36,939 nt of DNA from JAPKEZ01 sp047638975. Its GTDB lineage: Bacteria > Planctomycetota > UBA1135. The notes under the pieces are model-generated. The model saw only the letters and a program-made list of their open reading frames with translations, made no database searches and was not told the DNA's origin. Shown one piece after another: positions 15,406 through 22,880 of this stretch (the first letter of the stretch is position 1; each line of letters opens with the position of its first letter). The position numbers and the translations under genes were made by a program. The stretch is taken from contig JBLINB010000014.1 of NCBI GenBank assembly GCA_047638975.1, positions 1-36,939 on the forward strand, read 5' to 3'.

Positions 15406-17442
15406 ATGTCTGATTTCACTGTAGCAGAGCGTATTAGCGCCACCATTCGTTCCCGCCGTTTCTCAATTATCGCTGCTAGCACAATAGTGGTGTTCTTGTT
15501 ACTGTATTTACTGTTCGTTAGCTTCTTTTTCGATCCATTTGAAGATAGTCTTGATGACACGGCGGCAATTCTGCCGTCTGAAGTAGACTATTTCGTGCGC
15601 TGGCAAGACGTCGGAAGCCATTTTAATGCATTCCCAGAACCAGCCATTTGGTCCGATATTGAAGCTAGCTCTAATTATTCTTTAGCTTCAGAAAGCGGCG
15701 CTTTGCAACAGCTGTCACATGATTTTGAAATAACACAGCTACTTAGCGACTTATCGAAAATAAGCGACTACTTGCCAATAGGGCTCGATCTCAAGCAAGA
15801 TTTTATGCGCGAGTTTGTTATCGCAGGGCGCGGCGAGCCAACTTTTGATAGTAAATTTAAAGGGGTGATTATGATGCGCGCATCCTTCAAGGTTAAAGCG
15901 GGGATGTCGATGCTAGACTTCGCATTTGTCCGCGAAAAGCTACCAGACACTTTAAAGTTCGAAGACATCGGTGGCGGTATTTATCGCATTCCTCAGTTTG
16001 CATTGTTCGGATATCAAGATGCCTATTTGGGCAGAGTGAAAGACGTGCTATTGCTGGCTTCAGAAAAAGAGTTTTTAACCATTGCTAGCGAGCTCGATAA
16101 GCGCGGCGGACAAGACTCACTCGCGCAGGCATCGGTTTTTCACGACAACGTAAGCGCGTATCTAGGTCCTAACGAAACACCGTTAGAGATATTTTTTAGA
16201 TTTGGACGCGAATCTGCACCAGCGCCAGTGTGGCCAGCGCGCAATAGTCAAAACTTTGCCGAGCAATTTCTAGGACGACTCTTTAACATGGATTTACTGC
16301 GCTTCAGCGCCGGATATCTAAATTTAGAAGATGGCATCGAAATGCGGGTCGGAGGTGATACCGATTTAAGCAATGCTTCAGGGTATCAGCAGAACTGGTT
16401 GCAGGGCAACTCTGTAAAGCACAAGCAAATCGAAGATTATGCGAGTATGGTGCCGGCGGCCTCGTTTGCCTTTGGCACGATTGCCGGCGAAGTGTCAAAA
16501 CTGCTAGTTGAAGGCTATGCGTTGGTTCCAAATGACTTGCGCTCAATGATGGAATCCGAAATTGCACGTGGCGGAGATTACCAAAGCATGCGCCATTTGC
16601 TTGAGAGGATTGGCAGTGTATATCGCAGCGGTATCGCATTTAGTTTACGCGAAAACACTTTCGAAGAAATGGAGTCTGATCCGCAGCATGATAATGCTCC
16701 AATACCCCTGTTTGCAATTTACGGTGAGGTTCGAGATATAGGCGCCTATGATCAGTTGTTCCAATTTTTGAAAACGAACTGGGCAAATTTTACGGGTGAT
16801 GTAAACCAATCCGTACAGAATGTTACTTTTGGCGGTGGTGCGGTAGGTACCAGCTTTGTGTCGCAAATTATTCCAGGGACCGGAGAGATCATGTTACTTT
16901 ACGTGCCAACGTTAAAGACTTTGGTTATTACTAACTCGGCAAAGTACTCCGGCGAAATAATCTCCACAGCCTTTTTGTCGGCTAATGATCCATCGGTTAA
17001 GCGTCGTCAGTTGCTCTACCTACCATCGTTTAAAGCGGATCTTGATAAAAGCCCTAACGGCGCGCACTTTTTTGCATGGTTCTCTCCATCACGCGCGAAG
17101 AAATGGCTTGGCGAATTCGCTGCGGCAGTCGCAGAAGTTACCCTGCGCCAAGAACGCGAAAGCACGTGGCGGACACAACGCCCACAGGTTGAGAAGGAAA
17201 TGCGCGCAATGCACTTTGGCGGTCGCTCAACCCTGAGCTCTATAGAGAGTGGGCAACTGCAATCATATATTGACGCAGAACTGCTGTCACGCGATGTGCG
17301 TTCCAAAGATCGCTTGCGAGAACTTATCAATAAAGAAAATCGCGGATGGCAGCCACTATTGTTGCTCGAACCGATTTCAGCGACACTGCACTCTTCGCGG
17401 CGGCATGTCGAAATGCTGCTATCGGCTGAAATTAGTGATTGA
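15406..17442 (+). CDS. Membrane-anchored protein of unknown function
   Basis: A 678-residue protein I do not recognise. It has a short basic cytosolic start, one membrane segment at about 19-43 (SIIAASTIVVFLLLYLLFVSFFF), then a large domain predicted outside the cytoplasm. The domain begins with a phrase typical of self-assessing 'DUF3352-like' proteins (ILPSEVDYFVRWQDVG), then alternating beta strands and acidic helices, with LGRVKDVLLLASEKEFL and KTLVITNSAKYSG as paired similar elements that may mark two repeats of one fold. No catalytic motif or cysteine pair is visible. It is followed by the tRNA gene, with which it does not obviously share a promoter. Confidence 0.7.
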   Translation: MSDFTVAERISATIRSRRFSIIAASTIVVFLLLYLLFVSFFFDPFEDSLDDTAAILPSEVDYFVRWQDVGSHFNAFPEPAIWSDIEASSNYSLASESGALQQLSHDFEITQLLSDLSKISDYLPIGLDLKQDFMREFVIAGRGEPTFDSKFKGVIMMRASFKVKAGMSMLDFAFVREKLPDTLKFEDIGGGIYRIPQFALFGYQDAYLGRVKDVLLLASEKEFLTIASELDKRGGQDSLAQASVFHDNVSAYLGPNETPLEIFFRFGRESAPAPVWPARNSQNFAEQFLGRLFNMDLLRFSAGYLNLEDGIEMRVGGDTDLSNASGYQQNWLQGNSVKHKQIEDYASMVPAASFAFGTIAGEVSKLLVEGYALVPNDLRSMMESEIARGGDYQSMRHLLERIGSVYRSGIAFSLRENTFEEMESDPQHDNAPIPLFAIYGEVRDIGAYDQLFQFLKTNWANFTGDVNQSVQNVTFGGGAVGTSFVSQIIPGTGEIMLLYVPTLKTLVITNSAKYSGEIISTAFLSANDPSVKRRQLLYLPSFKADLDKSPNGAHFFAWFSPSRAKKWLGEFAAAVAEVTLRQERESTWRTQRPQVEKEMRAMHFGGRSTLSSIESGQLQSYIDAELLSRDVRSKDRLRELINKENRGWQPLLLLEPISATLHSSRRHVEMLLSAEISD

Positions 17443-17457
17443 TTTAGCGAAATAAGC

Positions 17458-17485
17458 TAGACTAAAGAGCAGAACGCGTTAAAAT
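17458..17485 (+). promoter_or_regulatory. Probable promoter of tRNA-Leu
   Basis: TAGACT (4 of 6 to the -35 consensus), a 16-base spacer, and TAAAAT at 17480-17485 lie 14 bases before the mature 5' end of the tRNA. Confidence 0.4.
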
Positions 17486-17499
17486 TTGCGTCCCTCATA

Positions 17500-17588
17500 G
17501 CCGGGGTGGCGGAATTGGCAGACGCGCATGGTTGAGGGCCATGTGGGAGTAAAATCCCGTGCAGGTTCGACTCCTGTTCCCGGCACCA
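17500..17588 (+). tRNA. tRNA-Leu (anticodon GAG)
   Basis: An 89-base class II tRNA with encoded CCA. The acceptor stem GCCGGGG pairs with TCCCGGC (one G-U), the discriminator is A at 17585, and CCA is at 17586-17588. The anticodon stem CATGG/CCATG holds the loop TTGAGGG with GAG at 17534-17536, reading CUC and CUU. The long variable arm GTGGGAGTAAAATCCCGT and the T arm with GGTTCGACTCC are regular. TTTTT follows the gene and may help end the transcript. Confidence 0.97.
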
Positions 17589-17627
17589 ACTTTTTATATA
17601 TTTGAGAGGCTTGCGCAGTGCTTACTT

Positions 17628-17648
17628 TTCCTCGAATAATACGAGGAA
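17628..17648 (+). repeat. Short inverted repeat between tRNA-Leu and the class V aminotransferase gene
   Basis: TTCCTCG and CGAGGAA flank AATAATA (7-bp arms, 7-base centre). With no T-run after it, it could be an operator or a weak hairpin just upstream of the next gene's -10 element. Confidence 0.4.
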
Positions 17649-17664
17649 GATATATGCAATATGG

Positions 17665-17670
17665 TAAAAT
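17665..17670 (+). promoter_or_regulatory. -10 element, likely leaderless start of the class V aminotransferase gene
   Basis: TAAAAT ends 7 bases before the ATG at 17678. No ribosome-binding site is visible. Confidence 0.35.
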
Positions 17671-17677
17671 TTGACCA

Positions 17678-19144
17678 ATGGATTTAGAGAAGTATTTTGA
17701 GCCGTTTCGCAAAAACATCGTGGGCAATGACCAGTTGTTTAGCACTCCCTTTGGTGAAAAAAGAATACTGTATGCAGACTGGACAGCTAGTGGTCGTTTG
17801 TATGGCCCGATAGAAGAGAAGCTGAGTAAAGGCTTCGGACCGTTTGTCGGAAACACTCACACAGAGACTTCTGTCACAGGCAGCACCATGACCATAGCGT
17901 TTCATAAATCTTTAGAAATTATAAAGAAGCATGTGAACGCGTCCGAAGACGACTTTATCATTGCGTGTGAATCGGGCATGACCGGGGTTATAAATAAATT
18001 TCAACGTATCCTCGGGTATAAGATTCATGAAAAATTCCAGGATCACATCCATATTGCTGAAGCGGATAAGCCAGTGGTTTTTATCACGCATATGGAGCAT
18101 CATTCGAACCAAACGTCTTGGCAAGAAACTATTGTTACGCTAGAAATAATAAAAGAGAACTCCGCTGGGCTTCCTGATTTAGCAGATTTGAAAAGGTTGC
18201 TAGATATATATAAAGATCGCAAGGTGAAAATTGCAAGCATCACCTCTTGCTCTAATGTGACCGGTATTGTCATTCCGTTTTTTGAAATTTCAAAAATGAT
18301 GCACCAGAACGGTGGAAGCTGTTTTGTTGACTTTGCGTGCTCTGCACCGTACGTGGACATTGACATGCACCCAGAAGACCCAGAAGCAGTATTAGATGCG
18401 GTTTTCTTTTCTCCGCATAAATTTTTAGGGGGCCCCGGCACTCCAGGAATAATGGTTTTCAATAAGAAGTTTTATACGAATGAAATCCCGGATGTTCTCG
18501 GAGGAGGAACTGTTGCTTGGACCAACCCATGGGGTGGCAGAAAATATTTTGAAGAAATTGAAGTTCGCGAGGCTGGAGGTACTCCACCTTTTATGCAAAC
18601 CATTCGTGCGGCAATGTCGGTTAAGCTTAAGGACGAAATGGGGGTGGCTAATATTATTGAGCGTGAGGATGAACTTTTAGAGATCATTTTCAAGGGGATT
18701 GGCGACATCGATAATTTACACATCCTGGCGCCCGAGACCAAGCAAAGGATGGGTGTAGTATCTTTTTATATCGATGGTCTACATTACAACTTGGGCGTGA
18801 AAATTTTGAATGATCGATATGGCATTCAAATGCGCGGAGGCTGTTCTTGCGCGGGCACGTATGGCCATATATTATTAGGAATCCCTGAAGGATTATCTAA
18901 TGAGATTACCAATGAAATTAGTCACGGAGATTTAACAAAAAAACCGGGATGGATTAGATTAAGCGTCCATCCTACCATGACAAATGTCGAGGTAGATTTC
19001 ATTACAGCCGCAGTAAAAGAATTGGCTGAAAATCATATAGAGTGGGCTAAGGATTATAAGTGTCATCCTAAAACATATGAGTTTAAGCATAAAGACGGAG
19101 AAGTGAGTATCGCCGATCAAGTAGATTTGATTTTTAACGGCTAG
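17678..19144 (+). CDS. Class V aminotransferase-fold PLP enzyme (cysteine desulfurase-like)
   Basis: A 488-residue PLP enzyme, longer than typical NifS/SufS (about 400). Motifs: YADWTASGRL near the N-terminus, HMEHHSN (138-144) whose His stacks on PLP in this class, FVDFA with D218, and FFSPHKFLGG with Schiff-base K248. The RGGCSCAG segment (C389, C391) lies where desulfurases carry their catalytic Cys loop, but its position and two-Cys form are unusual, so desulfurase activity is not assured. It could be a related lyase or epimerase. The gene is visibly AT-richer than its neighbours (hand counts of two 60-base lines gave 33 % and 38 %) and rich in AAA/ATA codons, and it follows a tRNA, suggesting acquisition. 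No repeat of the tRNA 3' end was seen after it. Confidence 0.85.
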   Translation: MDLEKYFEPFRKNIVGNDQLFSTPFGEKRILYADWTASGRLYGPIEEKLSKGFGPFVGNTHTETSVTGSTMTIAFHKSLEIIKKHVNASEDDFIIACESGMTGVINKFQRILGYKIHEKFQDHIHIAEADKPVVFITHMEHHSNQTSWQETIVTLEIIKENSAGLPDLADLKRLLDIYKDRKVKIASITSCSNVTGIVIPFFEISKMMHQNGGSCFVDFACSAPYVDIDMHPEDPEAVLDAVFFSPHKFLGGPGTPGIMVFNKKFYTNEIPDVLGGGTVAWTNPWGGRKYFEEIEVREAGGTPPFMQTIRAAMSVKLKDEMGVANIIEREDELLEIIFKGIGDIDNLHILAPETKQRMGVVSFYIDGLHYNLGVKILNDRYGIQMRGGCSCAGTYGHILLGIPEGLSNEITNEISHGDLTKKPGWIRLSVHPTMTNVEVDFITAAVKELAENHIEWAKDYKCHPKTYEFKHKDGEVSIADQVDLIFNG

Positions 19145-19157
19145 TAAACATGACGCA

Positions 19158-19190
19158 AAAGAGGAAGCCGTCGAAAACGGCTTCCTCTTT
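19158..19190 (-). terminator. Bidirectional rho-independent terminator between the class V aminotransferase gene and groEL
   Basis: A 14-bp perfect stem (AAAGAGGAAGCCGT and its complement) with a CGAAA loop. The stem ends in TTT on both strands, with TTTT continuing on the minus strand. It lies in the 67 bases between the two convergent stop codons and can serve both transcripts. Confidence 0.9.
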
Positions 19191-19211
19191 GATGTTACTA
19201 AGGGCTTGGCC

Positions 19212-20861
19212 TTAGAAGCCGCCGCCCATACCACCCATGCCACCCATTGGGTCGCCACCACCGCCAGGCATTACTGCCGGAGCTGGTTCAGGGATGTCGG
19301 CAACAATAGCCTCTGTCGTTAGCAGCAACGTAGAGACTGAAGCTGCGTTTTGCAGAGTCGCACGCACAACCTTAGTTGGGTCGATGATGCCAGCTTCGAG
19401 CATGTTTACATACTCGCCTGTTGCAGCGTTGTAACCTTTCGCAAAAGATTTCTCGCGGCGAATGTTTTCAACAACAATAGAACCGTCTACTCCGGCATTA
19501 GTAGCTATCTGACGAACAGGCGCTTCTAGTGCTCGGAAAATGATTTGCGCACCAGCCTTTTCGTCGCCGCTTAATTCAAGCTTAGCGATTGCGCTTTGCG
19601 CGCGGAGTAGGGAGGTTCCGCCACCTGGCAAAATACCATTTTCGGCGGCAGCGCGTACTGAAGAAAGCGCATCGTCGACGCGGTCTTTCTTCTCTTTCAT
19701 TTCAGCTTCGGTTGCAGCGCCGACATTAAGTACAGCTACACCGCCAGCCAATTTAGCTAAGCGCTCTTGTAACTTCTCTTTGTCGTAGTCGCTAGTTGTG
19801 CTATCGATTTGCGCACGAATCTGCGCCATGCGAGCTTTGATAGCCGCTTTGTTGCCACCACCTTCAACGATAGTCGTATCGTCTTTAGTGATGAGTATGC
19901 GCTTGGCAGTGCCGAGTTGCTCGATAGTAGCCCCTTCTAGATTTAGGCCCAGGTCTTCCATCAAGGCGGTTGCACCAGTGATGGTCGCAATGTCTTCCAT
20001 CATTTCTTTACGACGATCGCCAAAACCAGGAGCCTTAACAGCGGCACATTTAAATACGCCACGCATTTTATTGACGACCAATGTGGCCAGTGCTTCGCCG
20101 TCGACATCTTCGGCGATAATCAACAACGGCTTACCCGACTTAGCTACAGCTTCGAGAACTTGCAGCATGTCGCGTACGTTTGAAATCTTCTTTTCAAAAA
20201 CAAGAACGTAAGCGTCTTCGAGGACGGCTTCCATTTTTTCTAAATTAGTAGAGAAGTGCGGTGACAAATAACCTTTGTCAAATTGCATGCCTTCTACCCA
20301 AGTAATTTCGGTGTCTAGCGAGCGTCCTTCTTCGATAGTGATCACGCCATCGCGCCCCACTTTTTTGAATGCCTCGGCTAACTTAGAACCAATTTCTTTA
20401 TCGTTGTTTGCTGCAATAGTAGCAACCTGTTCGATTTCTTGGTTGGTACGCACCTTTGATGACTTCTTGTCAAGGAATTCAAGAACGGCTGCTACTGCAG
20501 CGTCCATGCCTCTCTTGAGATCAATTGGGTTTGCGCCAGCTGCAACATTGCGCAGCCCTTCTTCGAAAATCGCTTCGGCTAAAACAGTAGCCGAAGTAGT
20601 GCCGTCGCCAGCTAGGTCGGCAGTTTTTGCTGCAACCTGACGCACCAATTGCGCGCCGATGTTTTCGTAGCTGTCTTCGAGTTCGATTTCGCGAGCCACA
20701 GAAACCCCGTCTTTTGTTACGACAGGCGTGCCAAAGCTTTTCTCGAGGATGACATTTCTGCCGCGCGGCCCAAGGGTAACCTTAACCGCCGCCGCTAATT
20801 TCTTGACGCCAGCGCGAATGCCTTCGCGGGCCTCTTGATCAAATGCAATTTTTTTAGCCAT
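19212..20861 (-). CDS. groEL: Chaperonin GroEL
   Basis: Tetradecameric cytosolic chaperonin that folds proteins inside an ATP-driven cage capped by GroES. It has 549 residues, full length. Landmarks are VKVTLGPRGRNVILEKS near 30, the ATP-binding DLAGDGTTSATVL (about 83-95), and PGFGDRRKEMMEDIA in the apical domain. VEEGGGNKAA-like and GILPGGGTSLLRA segments follow, and the C-terminal Gly-Met tail (MGGMGGMGGGF) is one that usually lines the cavity. groES precedes it by 10 bases. It is the last gene of the minus-strand unit and ends before a strong terminator. Nothing suggests a specialised paralogue. No CIRCE element was found in the upstream gaps. Confidence 0.98.
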   Translation of the reverse strand: MAKKIAFDQEAREGIRAGVKKLAAAVKVTLGPRGRNVILEKSFGTPVVTKDGVSVAREIELEDSYENIGAQLVRQVAAKTADLAGDGTTSATVLAEAIFEEGLRNVAAGANPIDLKRGMDAAVAAVLEFLDKKSSKVRTNQEIEQVATIAANNDKEIGSKLAEAFKKVGRDGVITIEEGRSLDTEITWVEGMQFDKGYLSPHFSTNLEKMEAVLEDAYVLVFEKKISNVRDMLQVLEAVAKSGKPLLIIAEDVDGEALATLVVNKMRGVFKCAAVKAPGFGDRRKEMMEDIATITGATALMEDLGLNLEGATIEQLGTAKRILITKDDTTIVEGGGNKAAIKARMAQIRAQIDSTTSDYDKEKLQERLAKLAGGVAVLNVGAATEAEMKEKKDRVDDALSSVRAAAENGILPGGGTSLLRAQSAIAKLELSGDEKAGAQIIFRALEAPVRQIATNAGVDGSIVVENIRREKSFAKGYNAATGEYVNMLEAGIIDPTKVVRATLQNAASVSTLLLTTEAIVADIPEPAPAVMPGGGGDPMGGMGGMGGGF

Positions 20862-20871
20862 AATATTTAAC

Positions 20872-21180
20872 CTAACCGATGATACCGAGGATGTCGTTTT
20901 CTGACATGATTAAGTATTTGCTGCCCTTCCACTCGACTTCGGTGCCGGCGTAAGAGGTAAACAACACTTGCTCGCCAATAGACACGGCAAATTTAGCACG
21001 TGTGCCGTCTTCGAGTAGGCGCCCTTCGCCCAAGGCGATAACTTTGCCTTCGGCTGGCTTTTCTTTAGCGGATTCAGGTAGCACGATGCCACCAGCAGAG
21101 ATTTCAGCTGCTGCGAGGCGCTGAACTAGAACTTTGTCGCCGAGAGGGCGGATTGCAACTTTATTGGCGGTTTTAGCCAT
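20872..21180 (-). CDS. groES: Co-chaperonin GroES
   Basis: Heptameric lid of the GroEL cage. It has 102 residues: a short basic N-terminal extension before IRPLGDKVLVQRL, the mobile loop AAAEISAGGIVLPESAKEKP, GKVIALGEG, and the ending YLIMSENDILGIIG, all canonical. Its ATG at 21180 lies inside the end of the response-regulator gene; the two share ATGGCTAA, so ribosomes finishing the regulator can begin GroES. The immediate upstream sequence (AGAAATC) is only a weak ribosome-binding site, which fits dependence on coupling. Confidence 0.98.
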   Translation of the reverse strand: MAKTANKVAIRPLGDKVLVQRLAAAEISAGGIVLPESAKEKPAEGKVIALGEGRLLEDGTRAKFAVSIGEQVLFTSYAGTEVEWKGSKYLIMSENDILGIIG

Positions 21181-21544
21181 GATTTCTGGAAAAAATTTGG
21201 TTTACTGTTGAGCGCAGGAGTGCTGCGGGGATTGGTTTGCGCAACATAGTGATGACGCCCAATTCAATGGCGGCCAATTCAATATCACGCGAAGGTTTGC
21301 CCGTCATTAGGATGCTTGGCACAGTACTGCCTATCTGGTGGAGATGGTCTAGCACCTGTAGGCCGGTGAGGCCGGGCATGTGCATGTCGAGCAAAGACAA
21401 GTCAAAGGGGTTGTTAAGCAGCATATTTAGCGCATCGGAGCCACTGTACGCCACCTCAATGGTGTACTCGGCATTGCCTAGCAAGGCGACAACAGCGTTT
21501 AGCTGGTCAACTTGATCGTCGGCGATTAGGATGCGAAAAGACAT
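21173..21544 (-). CDS. Receiver-only response regulator joined to groES
   Basis: A 123-residue single-domain response regulator. The acidic pair is D9-D10, the phospho-acceptor is D53 in LLDMHMP, the switch residue is T81 in LMTGK, and K103 lies in RKP. Every residue needed for phosphorylation is present. There is no output domain, so it must act through a partner, as CheY or Spo0F do. The ATG at 21544 (FRILIADDQ follows) is chosen over an upstream in-frame ATG at 21577, because the sigma-54-like element at 21561-21576 lies between them. Its stop overlaps the groES start by 8 bases. No kinase gene is in the window. Linkage of a receiver to groESL is unusual. Confidence 0.93.
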   Translation of the reverse strand: MSFRILIADDQVDQLNAVVALLGNAEYTIEVAYSGSDALNMLLNNPFDLSLLDMHMPGLTGLQVLDHLHQIGSTVPSILMTGKPSRDIELAAIELGVITMLRKPIPAALLRSTVNQIFSRNHG

Positions 21545-21551
21545 GTTCTCA

Positions 21552-21557
21552 GCTATA
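21552..21557 (-). promoter_or_regulatory. Possible housekeeping -10 before the response regulator
   Basis: TATAGC on the minus strand ends 7 bases before the ATG at 21544. It is a weaker match than at other genes, with a poor -35 (TTGTGG, 16 bases upstream). It competes with the sigma-54 reading of the same region. Confidence 0.25.
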
Positions 21558-21560
21558 AAT

Positions 21561-21576
21561 AGCAATATATGTGCCA
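21561..21576 (-). promoter_or_regulatory. Sigma-54-like -24/-12 promoter for the response regulator-groES-groEL unit
   Basis: Read on the minus strand: TGGCAC, ATATA, TTGCT, a full match to TGGCAC-N5-TTGC(A/T) with GG and GC exactly 10 bases apart. The predicted transcription start is near 21550, six bases before the response-regulator ATG. Sigma-54 promoters need an activator ATPase bound upstream; the hairpin at 21585-21599 is the only nearby symmetric sequence. Confidence 0.5.
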
Positions 21577-21584
21577 CAAATAGA

Positions 21585-21599
21585 CTGCCTAATAGGCAG
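21585..21599 (-). repeat. Compact inverted repeat upstream of the response regulator
   Basis: CTGCCT and AGGCAG flank AAT. The next bases outward are A and G and do not extend the stem. On the minus strand it is followed by TCTATTTG rather than a T-run, so it is a poor terminator for the zinc-ribbon gene and could be an operator or activator site. Confidence 0.45.
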
Positions 21600-21625
21600 G
21601 CAAACGCTCAATCTACAGAAGCTAA

Positions 21626-21865
21626 TCAGTCGCGGTAATCGTCGTCGAGATCGAGGTCGTCCTCGCAAAGCATGCGCCCTGTTTCAAAGCCTTCAGCCAT
21701 TATTTCGTCATCACTGTAGGTGTCGAGCACCTTGGACATCTCGCGGACACTGATGTGCTGCTGGCAATGCTGACAACGCGCTTCGCTTACCGTCTCGAAG
21801 AGCTCGAGATAGCCACGCGGGGCGCATCCACATTTTGTGCACGAGGGGCAGTCTTTATTAGGCAT
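21626..21865 (-). CDS. Small zinc-ribbon-like protein
   Basis: A 79-residue protein I do not place in a named family. Two CxxC pairs (C6/C9 and C31/C34) with 21 residues between them fit a zinc ribbon, and C12 and C14 (TKCGC) are additional thiols. The C-terminal half is acidic and ends DDLDLDDDYRD. There is no signal peptide or membrane segment. The ATG shares one base with the NUDIX stop (TAATG), implying coupling. It may bind nucleic acid or a partner protein; the sequence gives no more. Confidence 0.7.
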   Translation of the reverse strand: MPNKDCPSCTKCGCAPRGYLELFETVSEARCQHCQQHISVREMSKVLDTYSDDEIMAEGFETGRMLCEDDLDLDDDYRD

Positions 21866-22410
21866 TAACGAGAGTCGCGTTGGCGTAGAAAGTGAACCAG
21901 TGGCAGCTGCAATAATGCGTGCTGCAGTTCGCCATTAGCGATTATGGAGTCTAGTTCGCTGCATGCACGCAGTTGCACATCAATCACCTCATCGTCATCT
22001 AGTTCGCGCGCTGCAATGGGTTTGGCGTTTTCAATCAAGAAAGAAAAGCAGCGGTTGTTTTGGATGGCCGGATTCGCCTCTACTTCGCAAATTAATTTAG
22101 GCGTATTGCCTATATAGCCCGTTTCCTCGCGTAATTCGCGTATTGCTGCGTGGGCTGGCTCTTCACCACTATTAATGATGCCACCAGGTATTTCTAGCCG
22201 CACACCGCCGACCCCGGGCCGAAATTGCTTGATTAAGATGATTTCATCTTCTGAAGTAGTCGCAATAATATTAACCCAATCATTACTTTCGATAACGAAA
22301 AACGAGGCAGGGCTTTCTAAAGTGGGGTGGCCATAAAAATCTTCACGTACCGAAAAAATGCGATACGCATCACGGTGTTTAGATGACTCCAGCTTCCAGC
22401 GGTCTGACAT
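21865..22410 (-). CDS. NUDIX hydrolase, ADP-ribose pyrophosphatase type
   Basis: Hydrolyses a nucleoside diphosphate linked to another group; ADP-ribose or a nucleotide sugar is the likeliest substrate. It has 181 residues. The Nudix box is complete: G-x5-E-x7-R-E-L-x-E-E-x-G-Y, beginning GIINSGEEP and ending REETGY, with the EE pair for Mg. The FRPGVGGVRLEIPGG segment just before the box is characteristic of the NudF/ADPRase group. It starts 19 bases after the TPR gene and ends coupled to the zinc-ribbon gene. Confidence 0.9.
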   Translation of the reverse strand: MSDRWKLESSKHRDAYRIFSVREDFYGHPTLESPASFFVIESNDWVNIIATTSEDEIILIKQFRPGVGGVRLEIPGGIINSGEEPAHAAIRELREETGYIGNTPKLICEVEANPAIQNNRCFSFLIENAKPIAARELDDDEVIDVQLRACSELDSIIANGELQHALLQLPLVHFLRQRDSR

Positions 22411-22429
22411 AAAGTCAGTTTAGCGCCAA

Positions 22430-22768
22430 CTATGCTCCAGCAATAATACTGTTTGCGAATTCTGTTTCGTCAAGGCCAGCTTCTAGCGAACGCAGCATCA
22501 CCTGGGTGGCTTCGCCTTCGCGATGCATCTCATGCAGGGCCAAGATTAATTCAGCAACCGTAGCGGGACTCGCAGAGTCGTGTTGCCAAGAGCGCTTTAA
22601 ATAAGTTATAGCGCCTTCGAGATCGCCAACAGAGCGTAGCACCTTGCCAAGCTCTCGCGAAATATGTGGATCCTCTGGATGATTGCGGAAAGCCTCAAGC
22701 AGGAGGTCCGCAGCGGCTAGGAAGCGCCCTTCGTTAGCGTAGGAAAGTAAAGTGTTGATTGAAGTCAT
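22430..22768 (-). CDS. Small TPR-repeat protein
   Basis: A 112-residue all-helical protein with about three tetratricopeptide units (LLSYANEGRFLAAADLLLEA; RELGKVLRSVGDLEGAITYL; LILALHEMHREGEATQVML). TPR arrays bind peptides or partner proteins. There is no signal peptide. It is first in the minus-strand unit leading to NUDIX, zinc ribbon, response regulator and groESL. GATAAT ends 5 bases before its ATG. Function beyond protein binding cannot be told. Confidence 0.8.
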   Translation of the reverse strand: MTSINTLLSYANEGRFLAAADLLLEAFRNHPEDPHISRELGKVLRSVGDLEGAITYLKRSWQHDSASPATVAELILALHEMHREGEATQVMLRSLEAGLDETEFANSIIAGA

Positions 22769-22773
22769 TGAGA

Positions 22774-22779
22774 ATTATC
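22774..22779 (-). promoter_or_regulatory. -10-like element before the TPR gene
   Basis: GATAAT on the minus strand (5 of 6) ends 5 bases before the ATG at 22768. Confidence 0.3.
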
Positions 22780-22830
22780 TTTTCAAGTACTTATCGTCAC
22801 AATTAACGCGCTAGCTGAAGCCTAAAATTA

Positions 22831-22862
22831 AAAACAGGTCGCAACCGAAGCTGCGACCTGTT
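22831..22862 (-). terminator. Rho-independent terminator of the matrixin transcript
   Basis: An 11-bp perfect stem (AACAGGTCGCA and TGCGACCTGTT) around an 8-base loop containing CTTCGG is followed on the minus strand by TTT and an AT-rich run. It begins about 18 bases after the metalloprotease stop codon. Confidence 0.9.
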
Positions 22863-22880
22863 GGCAAAACGATTTAGGTT

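Noticed and set aside
19141..19211. Attachment-site repeat of the tRNA-Leu 3' end after the class V aminotransferase gene, which would mark an integrated element
   Set aside because: The gap holds only the terminator hairpin; no copy of GGTTCGACTCCTGTTCCCGG was found, and no integrase gene is present.
21545..21625. CIRCE element (HrcA operator) in the leader of the groESL unit
   Set aside because: No TTAGCACTC-N9-GAGTGCTAA or close variant; only the short CTGCCT/AGGCAG repeat is present.
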